Origin: a bacterium
GTDB taxonomy: Bacteria > Bdellovibrionota > Bacteriovoracia > Bacteriovoracales > Bacteriovoracaceae
Direction of reading: 5' to 3'
NCBI GenBank assembly: GCA_030425045.1
Contig: JAUHVL010000003.1
Coordinates: 124,001-188,000 of the forward strand
Length of the DNA stretch: 64,000 nucleotides
Shown here: one piece after another, positions 41,257 through 50,900 of the stretch
How the letters are laid out: every line of letters starts with the position of its first letter
Numbering within the stretch: position 1 is the first letter of the stretch
Translations under genes and position numbers: made by a program
Notes under the pieces: model-generated
Told to the model about the DNA's origin: nothing
The model's input: only the letters and a program-made list of their open reading frames with translations
Database searches by the model: none

Positions 41257-43486
41257 AGAAACGATCTAGATTCATTACTTTTGACCATGCTTTTACGAAA
41301 TCACGTACAAACTTCGCTTTTCCGTCGTTGGCGGCATAGACTTCACCAATTGCTCTTAACTCTGAACTTGATCCAAATGCAAGATCTACAGGAGTTGCTG
41401 TCCATTTTGACTTTCCTGTTTTTCTATCAAGACCAGCGTAGACACCATCTGTTGCCGTTCTTTTCCACTCAGTTGACATGTCATAAAGATTAACAAAGAA
41501 ATCATTCGTTAGGATTCCTGGTCTCTTTGTAAATACTCCGTGGGCTGACCCATCAGTGTTCGCATTAAGTGCTCTCATTCCACCGATGAGAACTGTCATC
41601 TCTGGAACTGATAGATTAAGCTTCGCAGCTTTGTCGATCATGGCATTAATAGGTGAGAAGTAACTTTTCATTGAAAAGTAATTTCTAAAGGCATCAGCTT
41701 GTAATTCTAAATCAGAGAATGAGTTTACATCAGTTTGTGCCTGAGTGGCATCAGTTCTACCAGCTTTAAAAGGAACTTTGATTGCGTAACCAGCTTTTTT
41801 CGCTGCTTGCTCAACCGCTGCTGCTCCACCAAGAACAATGATGTCGGCCATTGAAATTTTAGCTCCATTAGCTTGAGACTTATTAAAATTGTTTCTAATA
41901 GATGAAAGCTTGTTTAAAACTCTGTTGAGTTCATCTGGGTTGTTTACATTCCAGTTTTTCATTGGCTCAAGTCTAATTCTTGCACCGTTAGCACCACCTC
42001 TCATATCAGTTCCTCTGAAAGATGCAGCAGACGCCCAAGCTGTTCTCACAAGCTCAGAGACAGATAAACCAGATCTTAAGATTGTTCTTTTAAGTTCTGT
42101 CGCTTGAGAATTATTAATGAGTTTATGACTTACTCTTGGAAGAGGGTCTTGCCATAGGAATGTTTCCTTTGGAACTTCACTTCCAATGTATCTTGCTTTT
42201 GGTCCCATATCTCTGTGAGTTAATTTAAACCATGCTCTTGCAAAAGCTTTTTCAAACTCATCAGGGTTTTCTAAAAACCTTCTGGAGATTTTGTCATAAG
42301 CAGGATCTTTTTTTAGAGCAAGATCTGTTGTGAACATAATTGGAGCATGAGTTTTTCCTTTGATATGTGCATCTGGAACGAGGTTTTTAGCACTTTCGTC
42401 AGTTGGAATCCACTGAATAGCTCCCGCAGGACTTTTCGTCATTTTCCATTCGTAGGCATAGAGAAAACTTAAGTACTGAACACTCCATTCAATTGGCGTT
42501 GCTGTCCAAGCGCCTTCTAAACCAGAAGTGATCGTATCAGCACCTTTTCCCGTTCCACACTTGTTCTTCCAACCAATTCCTTGATCTTCAATCTTGGCAC
42601 CAGCAGGTTCAACACCGACACATTCTTCAGGCTTTTTAGCTCCGTGAGCTTTACCAAAAGAGTGTCCACCAGCAATAAGGGCAACCGTTTCTTCATCATT
42701 CATTGCCATTCTTCCAAAGGCTTCTCTAATTGCTTTAGCTGCGAGAAGAGGATCTGGTTTTCCACCCGGACCAACGGGGTTAACATAGATTAAGCCCATT
42801 TGAGTTGCACCAAATGGCTTTTTTAACTTTCCGCTTTTGGTTTTTCTTTTACTATCAAGAAATTTTTTCTCAGGTCCCCAGTAAACGAGATCTGGTTCCC
42901 AATCGTCCATACGTCCACCAGCAAAACCAATGGTGTTAAAGCCCATTGACTCTAATGCCACGTTTCCGGTTAAGACCATAAGGTCTGCCCAAGATAAACG
43001 CTTGCCGTATTTCTTTTTGATTGGCCACAAGAGACGTCTTGCTTTGTCGAGGTTGGTATTATCTGGCCAGCTATTAAGTGGTTCAAAACGAAGTTGTCCA
43101 CCAGCGGCACCACCACGTCCATCAAAGACTCTGTAAGTACCAGCACTATGCCAAGCCATCCTGATAAAAAATGGACCATAGTGACCATAGTCTGCAGGCC
43201 ACCAGTCTTGAGAAGTTTTCATCACTTTTTCGATGTCTTTTTTGACTTGTTTAAGATTGAGTTTTTTAAACTCTTTAGCGTAGTTAAACCTTCTATCCAT
43301 AGGACTCGACTCATTGGCATGTTGTCTTAAGGGTTGAAGGTTAATTCTGTTAGGCCACCAAAACTCATTTGGTTTTGCTTCACCTTTACTCATCTTTTTG
43401 TGCATCATCGATGATTCTTTATCAACGGTAGACGTACAACTAACAATGAACAAAAGTGAGAGCAGTAGAATCATTTTTGATTTCAT
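41255..43486 (-). CDS. katG: catalase-peroxidase KatG with a lipoprotein signal peptide
   Basis: This 743-residue heme enzyme removes hydrogen peroxide. The N-terminal half has [11 protein letters not shown] (distal Arg, Trp, His), the crosslink Tyr in [11 protein letters not shown], Met in [11 protein letters not shown], proximal His in [11 protein letters not shown] and Trp in LEGAWT. The C-terminal half is the usual degenerate copy. Unusually, it begins with [17 protein letters not shown], a lipoprotein signal (lipobox Cys17), so the enzyme is exported and probably lipid-anchored. Most KatGs are cytoplasmic, with KatP-like periplasmic ones known. The SD is AAGGAG. An OxyR-like site lies upstream. 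Confidence 0.95.
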   Translation of the reverse strand: MKSKMILLLSLLFIVSCTSTVDKESSMMHKKMSKGEAKPNEFWWPNRINLQPLRQHANESSPMDRRFNYAKEFKKLNLKQVKKDIEKVMKTSQDWWPADYGHYGPFFIRMAWHSAGTYRVFDGRGGAAGGQLRFEPLNSWPDNTNLDKARRLLWPIKKKYGKRLSWADLMVLTGNVALESMGFNTIGFAGGRMDDWEPDLVYWGPEKKFLDSKRKTKSGKLKKPFGATQMGLIYVNPVGPGGKPDPLLAAKAIREAFGRMAMNDEETVALIAGGHSFGKAHGAKKPEECVGVEPAGAKIEDQGIGWKNKCGTGKGADTITSGLEGAWTATPIEWSVQYLSFLYAYEWKMTKSPAGAIQWIPTDESAKNLVPDAHIKGKTHAPIMFTTDLALKKDPAYDKISRRFLENPDEFEKAFARAWFKLTHRDMGPKARYIGSEVPKETFLWQDPLPRVSHKLINNSQATELKRTILRSGLSVSELVRTAWASAASFRGTDMRGGANGARIRLEPMKNWNVNNPDELNRVLNKLSSIRNNFNKSQANGAKISMADIIVLGGAAAVEQAAKKAGYAIKVPFKAGRTDATQAQTDVNSFSDLELQADAFRNYFSMKSYFSPINAMIDKAAKLNLSVPEMTVLIGGMRALNANTDGSAHGVFTKRPGILTNDFFVNLYDMSTEWKRTATDGVYAGLDRKTGKSKWTATPVDLAFGSSSELRAIGEVYAANDGKAKFVRDFVKAWSKVMNLDRF

Positions 43487-43543
43487 TTTAACTCCTTGTG
43501 TTTTTTATCATTGGAGTGTAAATGAAATATATGTTTATCACCA

Positions 43544-43579
43544 ATATATCTTGGCTATACTTTGATAGCTTAAAACTAT
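43544..43579 (-). promoter_or_regulatory. OxyR-like operator upstream of katG
   Basis: Four tetranucleotides follow the OxyR pattern: ATAT (43544-43547), seven bases, CTAT (43555-43558), six bases, ATAG (43565-43568), seven bases, CTAT (43576-43579). The E. coli consensus is ATAG-N7-CTAT-N7-ATAG-N7-CTAT, so one spacer is a base short and one base differs. It lies 58-93 bases before the katG start, next to a possible promoter (TTGGTG at 43544-43539, TACACT at 43520-43515, spacer 18). No oxyR gene is in the window. Confidence 0.5.
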
Positions 43580-43640
43580 AACGCTTGATATCTTAGATTT
43601 AAAGTTATGCAATTCACTAAATAAGAAATAGACTATTTTC

Positions 43641-44720
43641 GTGCACTTAATAATTTTTTTAATTTTATTTATCACCATTCAGTTCTCAATGGGAAACCAT
43701 CATCCTTTAGTACGATTAACCCTTTTGGTGACAATTCCTGGCTGTTATTTATTTGTAGGGAAATTTAGGGAAGACATAAAAAACTTATCAACACACAAAG
43801 TCGTTGTGATTTTACTTGTCTTAGTTTCAATCCTTCGCGTCGGACAATTTTCACGAAAAATGCTGAAGTCTGAGGTTAAAACTGAAGACATTGCAGTTGT
43901 TTATCAAAAATCAATAAACCGCTTACTTGATGGGGAAAACCCTTACCGTCAATCACTTGATCCTTATCCCTTCCATTACAAAGGTAATGATCATTATTTT
44001 GATCGTCCGAAATACACACCTCTTCAAATATTTACTTATGCGCCTTTTGTCTCATTACTTGGATTAAAGGGAGTTTATGTCGGCAACCTCGTGGTTTATC
44101 TTCTTCTAGGACTTTTTTTATATCGTTACTTTAAACCAAGTGGTTTTCATTACCTTTCGCTCTTAATGCTCGTGGGAGCTGAATTTCTTTTTAATAAAGT
44201 TTTTAGTAAGGGAGTAAATGATCTTCTACCTGCTTATCTCGCTTTACTTTCATGGCATTCATTAACCAATGAAAAAAAGGCCGGTTGCTATTTAGGTTTT
44301 TCTTTTTTAGCGAAACAATTACCTGCTGGTTTATTTGGACTATGGTTTTTGATATTAAAAAAATGGAAAGGCTTTCTCATTACAGTACCCATCGTACTCG
44401 TTGTATCACTTCCTTTTTTTCTCTCTGATTTAAAAGCAGTTTATGAAAACCTTTTATTATTTAACCTCTTAAGACCCGTTAGAGAAACGTCATTACTTCT
44501 CGTTATTCCACCTGCCTTTCAGAAAATTGTTTCCCTGTTTGGATTAATTTCTGCTATCACTCTACCTTTATATTATAAAAATAAGTGGGGTATTCCTTTT
44601 ATAGGTCTCACTCTTTTTATCATGACTTCAAAAATGTCTCCGGGGAATTACTTCATTTGGACCTTTCCTTTTTTAGTTATGTGGCTACTTGATCAAAAAT
44701 CCCTTGAAAAAACTGTCTAA
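43641..44720 (+). CDS. membrane glycosyltransferase, GT87/DUF2029-like
   Basis: This 359-residue protein has about nine transmembrane segments and the layout of GT-C glycosyltransferases that use polyprenyl-phosphate sugars. A large loop follows the third helix (EDIAVVYQKSINRLLDGENPYRQS, then YFDRPKYTPLQIFTYAPFV). The NPYxxx and YxPLxxxxYxPF patterns are typical of the DUF2029/GT87 family. Later come GVNDLLPAYLALLSW, FLAKQLPAGLFGLWFL and KMSPGNYFIWTFPFL. It starts at GTG 43641. It may add mannose or arabinose-like sugars to a periplasmic acceptor; a polyprenol-phosphate-mannose-like synthase lies at 56.5 kb but in another transcript. Confidence 0.68.
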   Translation: MHLIIFLILFITIQFSMGNHHPLVRLTLLVTIPGCYLFVGKFREDIKNLSTHKVVVILLVLVSILRVGQFSRKMLKSEVKTEDIAVVYQKSINRLLDGENPYRQSLDPYPFHYKGNDHYFDRPKYTPLQIFTYAPFVSLLGLKGVYVGNLVVYLLLGLFLYRYFKPSGFHYLSLLMLVGAEFLFNKVFSKGVNDLLPAYLALLSWHSLTNEKKAGCYLGFSFLAKQLPAGLFGLWFLILKKWKGFLITVPIVLVVSLPFFLSDLKAVYENLLLFNLLRPVRETSLLLVIPPAFQKIVSLFGLISAITLPLYYKNKWGIPFIGLTLFIMTSKMSPGNYFIWTFPFLVMWLLDQKSLEKTV

Positions 44721-44736
44721 ACATTAGACGACTTAA

Positions 44737-44778
44737 AATTGTTTAAACAATTGACAGTCATTTTTAGCATTCTAAACA
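44737..44778 (+). promoter_or_regulatory. promoter with palindromic operator for the small lipoprotein gene
   Basis: TTGACA (44751-44756) and TAAACA (44773-44778) are separated by 16 bases. A perfect 16-base palindrome AATTGTTTAAACAATT (44737-44752) overlaps the -35, as an operator would. The region lies about 85 bases before the lipoprotein start. The -35 is a consensus match; the -10 is weaker. Confidence 0.5.
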
Positions 44779-44860
44779 CCTAATATTTAAAACTCATCAC
44801 TGGCACATAGATTGCATCATGAATATTAAGAATTTTTTAAAAGACCTTTTGGAGGAAACC

Positions 44861-45439
44861 ATGAAGTCACGAAAGAGTGTATTGACAACTTTAGTTATGC
44901 TTTTTGCATTGGCCATTACGCCAGGTTGTGGAAGTAAAGACAACGAAGCTGGAGACAGTGGAAACAATACGAACCCCAATAATAATACAACGGTTGTAAA
45001 CCCCATCGTTATCGATGGAAGAGAAACATGTCGAACAGACTTAGTTAACTTTGATGATTTTAAAACAGCTGTTTCAAACGGTGAATTTATTAATCAACAA
45101 TATCCGATTGTCGTATTCTATGTTCAAAAAATGAGAAAGAGAGGAATACTTTGGGTATCGAGTACAAGTAGCTCAAGAATTTCTTACGATAATGGAAACT
45201 TAACTCACGAGTACGGTAATTCAAAAGAAGCAGTTAGAGATGCTTTAATGGATAAATTAAATGATTCTGTTTCATCTCGTTTTCTAGACTCTGGTCACTT
45301 CCAGTTTGAAGTATCAAACGGAGACCAATACGAAATTGACCTTTGTTCGCCAATTGCTGCGAATCCACTCAAGTTTTATGACAAGAGTGCAAACGAGTAT
45401 CATAACGTTTCTCCTTATTGGAATTATTATTATTATTAA
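44861..45439 (+). CDS. small lipoprotein with its own transcription unit
   Basis: This 192-residue lipoprotein has the signal MKSRKSVLTTLVMLFALAITPGC (lipobox Cys at residue 23). An Asn/Gly-rich linker follows (EAGDSGNNTNPNNNTTVV). Then comes a folded part with two Cys (ETCRTDL and DLCSPIA) and a Tyr-rich end (WNYYYY). I chose the ATG at 44861 with a good GGAGG SD; an ATG at 44819 is in frame without an SD. It has its own promoter and strong terminator, which suggests a dedicated, well expressed transcript. The family is not recognised. Confidence 0.65.
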   Translation: MKSRKSVLTTLVMLFALAITPGCGSKDNEAGDSGNNTNPNNNTTVVNPIVIDGRETCRTDLVNFDDFKTAVSNGEFINQQYPIVVFYVQKMRKRGILWVSSTSSSRISYDNGNLTHEYGNSKEAVRDALMDKLNDSVSSRFLDSGHFQFEVSNGDQYEIDLCSPIAANPLKFYDKSANEYHNVSPYWNYYYY

Positions 45440-45477
45440 TATACGTGCTACCCCTCGCGTATAGTAATAGATAAAAG

Positions 45478-45512
45478 AAAGGCGCTCACCCCCCCCTGGA
45501 GCGCCTTTTTTT
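45478..45512 (+). terminator. strong intrinsic terminator
   Basis: AAAGGCGCTC (45478-45487) pairs with GAGCGCCTTT (45499-45508) around a C-rich loop, followed by a T run to 45512. It ends the small lipoprotein transcript. Confidence 0.9.
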
Positions 45513-45612
45513 ATTTCAGTCTTAGTTCATCTGATTTATCTCATTTCCTAATTTTAAAATCTCACTTATAATGAGCATGTTTTAAATATGTCGTCTAAGG
45601 AAGGTGAGTAAA

Positions 45613-47325
45613 ATGGCCAAGTATGATATTGAACTAAGAGATATTAAATTTAATCTCTTTGAGCATTTAGAAATTCAAAAAAATGAAAATTCTCCCGATC
45701 AAGCCGAGCTTGGCGATATCCTCGAGCAATTTAACAAATTCGTTGAAAATGAAATTTTTCCAACCAGAGTTGTGGGTGACATTAAAGGAGTTACTTTAAC
45801 CGATAAGGGAGTCACTATCCCTGAAGAGTTTCATAAAGCGCTAGATAAATATTACGAAAATGGATGGTTCACCATAGGTTTTCCTGAAAAGGTAGGCGGA
45901 ATGCCCGTACCCCATGCGATGACTGTGGCCACGGTTTCTTTAAACTCTGGTGCAAACCTCGCCATGACTTCCTATGCAGAACTTGGGCGTGCCTTTTTAA
46001 ATACTTTGTTAACAGTCGGGAGCGAAGAGCAAATTAATTTTATCGCTCCTCAAATTGTCTCTGGTACTTGGGGTGGTACCATGTGTTTAACTGAAGCCGG
46101 TGCCGGTAGTGATGTGGGTGCTCTTAAAACGACAGCAACACCTACAGGTGATGGTCGCTATAAAATTCAAGGAACGAAAATATTTATTACTGGTGGGGAA
46201 AATGACTACTTCAAAAATATTATTCATCTAGTACTTGCGAGAACACCGGGGGCTCCAGAGGGAACAAAGGGTCTCTCATTATTTCTTGTTCCTCGTTACA
46301 CTATTAATGAAGATGGCTCCCTAGGTGACGGTAATAACGTTGTCTGTACAAAAACAGAAGAAAAAATGGGGATCCATGCCTCTGCTACATGTGAAATGAC
46401 TTTTGGCCGCGACGGTGATTGTTATGGAACATTACTTGGTAACGAATTAGAAGGGATGAAAAACATGTTCATCATGATGAACGAAGCACGACTTTTATGT
46501 GCTATCCAGGGTGAATGTCACGCTGGGATGGTTTTTTGTCAGACTAAAAAATACACTAATGAGCGAGCTCAGTTTGGACAAGAAATTATCAAACACCCCG
46601 ACGTAAAAAAGACACTTTTAAAAATGAGAGCAATGTCTCGAGGCTTGAGAGCATTCGTTCTTTATACAGCGAATCTTTTCGACAAAAAGACAGAAGAAGC
46701 AGAAAGACAAATTGGTCTTCTTACTCCGATAGCAAAAGCTTTCTGTACAGATGAAGGTTTTAATACAGCAGTTGATGCGATTCAAACTCACGGTGGGTAT
46801 GGTTACTGTCAGGAGTATGAAATTGAACAATATGCACGTGATGTAAAAATTGCTTCGATTTACGAAGGGACAAATGCTATCCAGGCGATTGACCTTGTGA
46901 TGAGAAAAATTATTAAAGACCAAGGGGTCGCTTTTAAAGAATTGATGGGTGATATCCAAAAAACTCTCGGTCAAGCACCGGCGGAGCTAGCTAAAAATGC
47001 GGGCTTTTTGGGTGAGTGCTTGAAAGACCTTGTTGATGTTACCACTGAAATGGGAACACGTATGGCAGAGAAAAAAGTAGAAGATATTTTATTTTCCTCT
47101 ACTGATTATCTTGCGATGTGTGGGAATATCGTTGTTGCTTGGCGTTTATTGGCCTCGGCAGTTTCTGCAAACCAATTAAAGGACTCAAATAGTACAGATT
47201 CATCTTACTATGCTTCAAAACTAGATGATTTCAATATCTTCTGCTCGAATTACTTAGTTCGCAATAAGTCATTATTCTTATCGGTGAAAGATTTTGGCGC
47301 AGAGCTAAGAGAAGTGGAAGTTTAG
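45613..47325 (+). CDS. acyl-CoA dehydrogenase with C-terminal extension
   Basis: This 570-residue flavoenzyme performs the first step of fatty-acid beta-oxidation. Visible are LNSGANLAMTSYAELG in the N-terminal helical domain and the MCLTEAGAGSDVGALKTTA and KIFITGGENDYF strands. MGIHASATCEM follows, then NEARLLCAIQG, ERAQFGQEIIKHPDVKKTL, QTHGGYGYCQEYEIEQYARDVKIASIYEGTNAIQ (catalytic Glu in YEGTN, near residue 420), and the acyl-CoA-dehydrogenase C-terminal domain. The 150-residue tail is typical of the DUF1974-like or FadE5-like subgroup. I chose the ATG at 45613, following GGAAGG. No other beta-oxidation gene is adjacent. Confidence 0.92.
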   Translation: MAKYDIELRDIKFNLFEHLEIQKNENSPDQAELGDILEQFNKFVENEIFPTRVVGDIKGVTLTDKGVTIPEEFHKALDKYYENGWFTIGFPEKVGGMPVPHAMTVATVSLNSGANLAMTSYAELGRAFLNTLLTVGSEEQINFIAPQIVSGTWGGTMCLTEAGAGSDVGALKTTATPTGDGRYKIQGTKIFITGGENDYFKNIIHLVLARTPGAPEGTKGLSLFLVPRYTINEDGSLGDGNNVVCTKTEEKMGIHASATCEMTFGRDGDCYGTLLGNELEGMKNMFIMMNEARLLCAIQGECHAGMVFCQTKKYTNERAQFGQEIIKHPDVKKTLLKMRAMSRGLRAFVLYTANLFDKKTEEAERQIGLLTPIAKAFCTDEGFNTAVDAIQTHGGYGYCQEYEIEQYARDVKIASIYEGTNAIQAIDLVMRKIIKDQGVAFKELMGDIQKTLGQAPAELAKNAGFLGECLKDLVDVTTEMGTRMAEKKVEDILFSSTDYLAMCGNIVVAWRLLASAVSANQLKDSNSTDSSYYASKLDDFNIFCSNYLVRNKSLFLSVKDFGAELREVEV

Positions 47326-47342
47326 TAACCGTAGTGTTAGAC

Positions 47343-47362
47343 TTAAATTAGTTTTAATTTAA
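47343..47362. repeat. AT-rich perfect hairpin after the acyl-CoA dehydrogenase gene
   Basis: TTAAATTA (47343-47350) and TAATTTAA (47355-47362) form a perfect eight-base stem with loop GTTT, 18 bases after the stop and 16 bases before the next start. Without G or C it is a weak terminator; an operator or RNA-stabilising hairpin are alternatives. Confidence 0.4.
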
Positions 47363-47377
47363 AAGTTTAGGTATTTA

Positions 47378-48202
47378 ATGAATTTGGAAGATCTTTATCG
47401 CGAGATAGAGACCTTTTCGAAGGAGACGCACGGTAGCTCAGACTTATTTAAAGAAGAAGTTTTTGTCCGAGGTGAAAGCGAAAATGATTTCGCTCCTTTG
47501 AAGCATCTTTGTAAAAAGATTGAAGGTCTCGATAATTTTGTAAAATTACAAGAATCTGGTTTTGTTTGTGACTCATATGATTTGTATGAGCACTCCTCTT
47601 TTAGTGACTGGTACGAGCATCAATTTTCAAGAAAGTTGAAACGTGCTGAAGCTAAAAAGGTTCTCTTATTTTATTTACCAGATAATAAAGCAATTTTTGA
47701 TGCCATCGAAACGGTCAATAATTGTTATCAAACCTTAAGAAGCCAACATATTATTCTTAATAATAAAAACCTTCCGGTTCAGATTGGTGAGTGGTACTGC
47801 AAGTTTATCTTCGGACTACAGCAAAGAAAGTCTACATCTCAACGAGGTTTTGATTGTTATCTTGGGGACAAGCGAGTCGAAATCAGAGTGGAGTGGGGGG
47901 ATCACACTTCTCCAAAAGGTGTAAAAATAAGAAAATCTATGGTCACCCTCAGTGACTATTCGATCATGATATATATCGCAAATAATTTTATGATTAGAGA
48001 AATATGTTTTCTCGATTCTGATTTTATTATGAGAAAGTTTTCAGGTAAGGGACATACTATCTTTTTAAAAGATACCGATGTGACTCAATACTTCTTTAGT
48101 AATTCGAGTAAGCATTTGGATAAAGTAGTGAATAGTTCCGCGTTACTTAAGTACAGTACGCCTAATTTTGCGATGAAGTTAGCAGAATCTTTTGGTAGCT
48201 AA
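47378..48202 (+). CDS. hypothetical protein with a possible PD-(D/E)XK nuclease-like core
   Basis: This 274-residue cytoplasmic protein is mostly unknown. Residues 138-175 read VQIGEWYCKFIFGLQQRKSTSQRGFDCYLG then DKRVEIRVEWGDHTSPKG. This has the Glu - GxD - (E)xR spacing seen in the restriction-endonuclease-like fold of DUF6998-type proteins (GExxAxxxLGL, GYDA, VQIKGR). Here ExR replaces ExK. If real, it could be a nuclease or a decayed one. No methylase or mobile-element gene is adjacent, so this is not an obvious restriction system. Its stop shares four bases (CTAA) with the convergent methyltransferase. Confidence 0.45.
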   Translation: MNLEDLYREIETFSKETHGSSDLFKEEVFVRGESENDFAPLKHLCKKIEGLDNFVKLQESGFVCDSYDLYEHSSFSDWYEHQFSRKLKRAEAKKVLLFYLPDNKAIFDAIETVNNCYQTLRSQHIILNNKNLPVQIGEWYCKFIFGLQQRKSTSQRGFDCYLGDKRVEIRVEWGDHTSPKGVKIRKSMVTLSDYSIMIYIANNFMIREICFLDSDFIMRKFSGKGHTIFLKDTDVTQYFFSNSSKHLDKVVNSSALLKYSTPNFAMKLAESFGS

Positions 48203-49410
48203 AAGAGACTATACTTAAGAAGCCTACACTCTAAATTTCCATTTCTGATAGGGAGTCTTTCTTCTGTTCTCAGCGAGATGGCCTTTCTTAATTCATTGTT
48301 ACTTGTGAGTAGGTGAGCGCGCCATCCATTCCAATTATTTTTCAGGTTTTCACCAAGCTCATAATAAAGCTCTTTCATGGTATCCTCATTGAGCCTTTCA
48401 CCGTAAGGAGGGTTACTAATGATGACACCTTTTCTTTTTTCAGGAGGGCAAAAGGTAAGTGCATCAGCATTACTTAATGAAAAGGATTTAAGAGGCAGTC
48501 CTGCTTCAAGAATTGTTTCCTTAATGAGTTCTAGGTAAGTACTATCTCTTTCAACACCATAAATAAAACCTTGCTTTAAAATAAGAGCGAGCTTTTTCGT
48601 TTGATTAAGAATTTTTTTTCTCTCTTCAAAGAAGTAGTTCTTCAGCTCTTGATTTTTTTGAAACCATTTTTGATTCATAAAAGCGAATGATTCAGCTAGG
48701 TCTCTTTTTTGTAGCTTTAAATATGTTGGTGCAACTTTCGCTTTGATAAGCGCAGCTTCGATCAAAATGGTTCCACTTCCAGAGAAGAGATCACAAAGAG
48801 GTTCTCTGTTATAACTCCAATTACTATGGAGAATAAGAGCTGCCGCTAGGTTTTCTCTCAGAGGTGCCCTATGCCCTGGCATTCGATAGCCTCTATTTGA
48901 TAGAGGAACTTGGCATAGATCCACATAAATTTTAGCGTTATAAAGTGCTTTATCAGACTCACTATCTTCAACCCTTACCATTAGAGGAAAGTCTGGACTC
49001 TTTTTATCTACACTCGGTCTTCCACCAGCTTTTTCACGATATTGATCGACTAGTGCGTCTTTAATTTTTTGCGAAATAAAAATTGAGTTTCCTAGGTCCT
49101 CTTTGGCCTTGCGATCGAAGAGAACTTGTATTTTAAATGTTTGATTAATACTTAACGTTTTATTCCAAGGGTATTCCTTGCTTTTTCGATAAAGCTCTTC
49201 AGGTGTATTAAAATCAAAGCTGAAGAAGAGACGAAACAATCGACTCGCCGTTCTTGAGTAAAGAAGTGTTTTGAGTGCTTCCTCTTCTGAGGTATCAAAT
49301 GAGACTCCGCCCTTGTGAACTTCAACTGATATTCCAATTATTGAGGTAATTTCCCGCTGCAGTATGTTTTCTACTCCTTGGGAGCATGAGGCAAAATAGC
49401 TGTTTTCCAT
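48199..49410 (-). CDS. rlmL: RlmL-type THUMP 23S rRNA guanine-N2 methyltransferase
   Basis: This 403-residue protein has an N-terminal THUMP RNA-binding domain ([25 protein letters not shown], about residues 12-165). A UPF0020 SAM-dependent methyltransferase domain follows, with [39 protein letters not shown] and the catalytic [10 protein letters not shown] (about residue 330). The pattern is that of the N-terminal half of E. coli RlmL (m2G2445); E. coli fuses it to RlmK, which is absent here, as in many bacteria. The family also includes RlmG/TrmN types, so the exact target base is inferred. Confidence 0.82.
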   Translation of the reverse strand: MENSYFASCSQGVENILQREITSIIGISVEVHKGGVSFDTSEEEALKTLLYSRTASRLFRLFFSFDFNTPEELYRKSKEYPWNKTLSINQTFKIQVLFDRKAKEDLGNSIFISQKIKDALVDQYREKAGGRPSVDKKSPDFPLMVRVEDSESDKALYNAKIYVDLCQVPLSNRGYRMPGHRAPLRENLAAALILHSNWSYNREPLCDLFSGSGTILIEAALIKAKVAPTYLKLQKRDLAESFAFMNQKWFQKNQELKNYFFEERKKILNQTKKLALILKQGFIYGVERDSTYLELIKETILEAGLPLKSFSLSNADALTFCPPEKRKGVIISNPPYGERLNEDTMKELYYELGENLKNNWNGWRAHLLTSNNELRKAISLRTEERLPIRNGNLECRLLKYSLF

Positions 49411-49514
49411 GGACCTCTTATATATTTGCGGCGTGGCAATGTATACACTTTCCTCTTAAGAATGTTATATTTTCGCATCTAAATAGCTTTAAAAGACTTA
49501 TGAAGGAGTGCACT

Positions 49515-50807
49515 ATGCATACAGATTACAAAGTAAAAGACATGTCTCTAGCGGATTGGGGACGAAAAGAAATTGAAATTGCCGAAGCAGAAATGCCTGG
49601 CTTAATGGCACTCCGAGATGAGTTTGGACAATCAAAGCCTTTAAAGGGAGCTAAAATTGCTGGTTGTCTTCATATGACAATTCAAACAGCGGTTTTAATT
49701 GAAACTCTCGTTGAGCTTGGAGCTGAAGTTCGTTGGTCGTCTTGTAATATTTTCTCAACTCAAGATCATGCAGCAGCAGCTATCGCTAAAGCTGGAATTC
49801 CAGTATTTGCATGGAAAGGAATGAACGAAGAGGAGTTTGATTGGTGTATTGAGCAAACTCTAAAGTGGGCTGATGGTTCAAACCTTAACATGATTCTTGA
49901 TGACGGTGGGGACCTTACTAATATGGTTCTTGATCGTTTTCCTGAGATGGTAAAAGATATCAAAGGACTTTCCGAAGAAACAACAACGGGTGTTCATAGA
50001 TTATATGAAAGAGTGAAAAAAGGAACACTTCCACTTCCTGCGATCAACATTAACGACTCTGTTACAAAATCTAAATTTGATAACCTTTATGGTTGTAGAG
50101 AGTCTCTCGTTGACGGTATTAAGCGTGCAACTGATGTAATGATCGCTGGTAAGGTTTGTGTTGTTGCTGGTTATGGTGACGTTGGTAAAGGATCTGCTGG
50201 ATCATTACTTGGTTTAGGTGGAAGAATTATTGTAACAGAAATCGATCCCATCTGTGCTCTTCAAGCAGCAATGGAAGGTTTTGAAGTGATGCCAATGGAT
50301 GAAGCTGCAAAACTTGGTGATATTTTTGTTACCTGTACTGGTAACCTTGATGTTATTACCGGTAGACATCTTGATATGATGAAAGACGGAGCGATCGTTT
50401 GTAATATTGGTCACTTTGATAATGAGATTGATGTTGCTTACATGAATAATAACTACGATAAAGTAAATATTAAGCCTCAGGTTGATCAGTACGTTAGAAA
50501 AGATGGAACGAAGCTCGTTCTTCTTGCTGAAGGTCGTCTTGTAAACCTTGGTTGTGCAACTGGACACCCTTCATTTGTAATGTCTAACTCGTTTACTAAC
50601 CAGGTTCTTGCGCAAATGGAACTTTGGGAAAACTCAAGTAAATACGACAACAATGTTTATATGCTGCCAAAGCATCTTGATGAAAAAGTTGCGAGACTTC
50701 ACTTAGAAAAAATTGGTGTAAGACTTGATACTTTAACGTCTAAGCAAGCTGAGTACCTCGATATGAATGTTGAGGGGCCGTATAAGCCAGAGCATTACAG
50801 ATACTAA
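49515..50807 (+). CDS. ahcY: adenosylhomocysteinase
   Basis: This 430-residue NAD-dependent enzyme splits S-adenosylhomocysteine and so renews the methylation cycle. Landmarks are [85 protein letters not shown] with the Lys that holds substrate, and the NAD motif [16 protein letters not shown] (near residue 225). Also GHFDNEIDV and the C-terminal [26 protein letters not shown] tail that closes the NAD site. I chose the ATG at 49515, with AAGGAG upstream; the open frame extends further only by chance. I saw no SAH riboswitch upstream. Confidence 0.96.
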   Translation: MHTDYKVKDMSLADWGRKEIEIAEAEMPGLMALRDEFGQSKPLKGAKIAGCLHMTIQTAVLIETLVELGAEVRWSSCNIFSTQDHAAAAIAKAGIPVFAWKGMNEEEFDWCIEQTLKWADGSNLNMILDDGGDLTNMVLDRFPEMVKDIKGLSEETTTGVHRLYERVKKGTLPLPAININDSVTKSKFDNLYGCRESLVDGIKRATDVMIAGKVCVVAGYGDVGKGSAGSLLGLGGRIIVTEIDPICALQAAMEGFEVMPMDEAAKLGDIFVTCTGNLDVITGRHLDMMKDGAIVCNIGHFDNEIDVAYMNNNYDKVNIKPQVDQYVRKDGTKLVLLAEGRLVNLGCATGHPSFVMSNSFTNQVLAQMELWENSSKYDNNVYMLPKHLDEKVARLHLEKIGVRLDTLTSKQAEYLDMNVEGPYKPEHYRY

Positions 50808-50822
50808 AATAGAAAATATACT

Positions 50823-50852
50823 AGAGGCGTCTTGTCGGACGCCTCTTCTCCT
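50823..50852 (+). terminator. intrinsic terminator after ahcY
   Basis: AGAGGCGTC (50823-50831) and GACGCCTCT (50838-50846) form a nine-base-pair stem with a six-base loop. A pyrimidine-rich TCTCCTTTCTC tail follows. The T run is interrupted, so efficiency may be partial. Confidence 0.75.
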
Positions 50853-50900
50853 TTCTCTCTAATCAGGTTATAATTTCAAAAAATTTAAAAGGTTATCTAA

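Noticed and set aside
49411-49514. SAH or SAM riboswitch upstream of ahcY
   Set aside because: The 104-base leader shows none of the conserved riboswitch cores and no stable multi-helix fold by eye.
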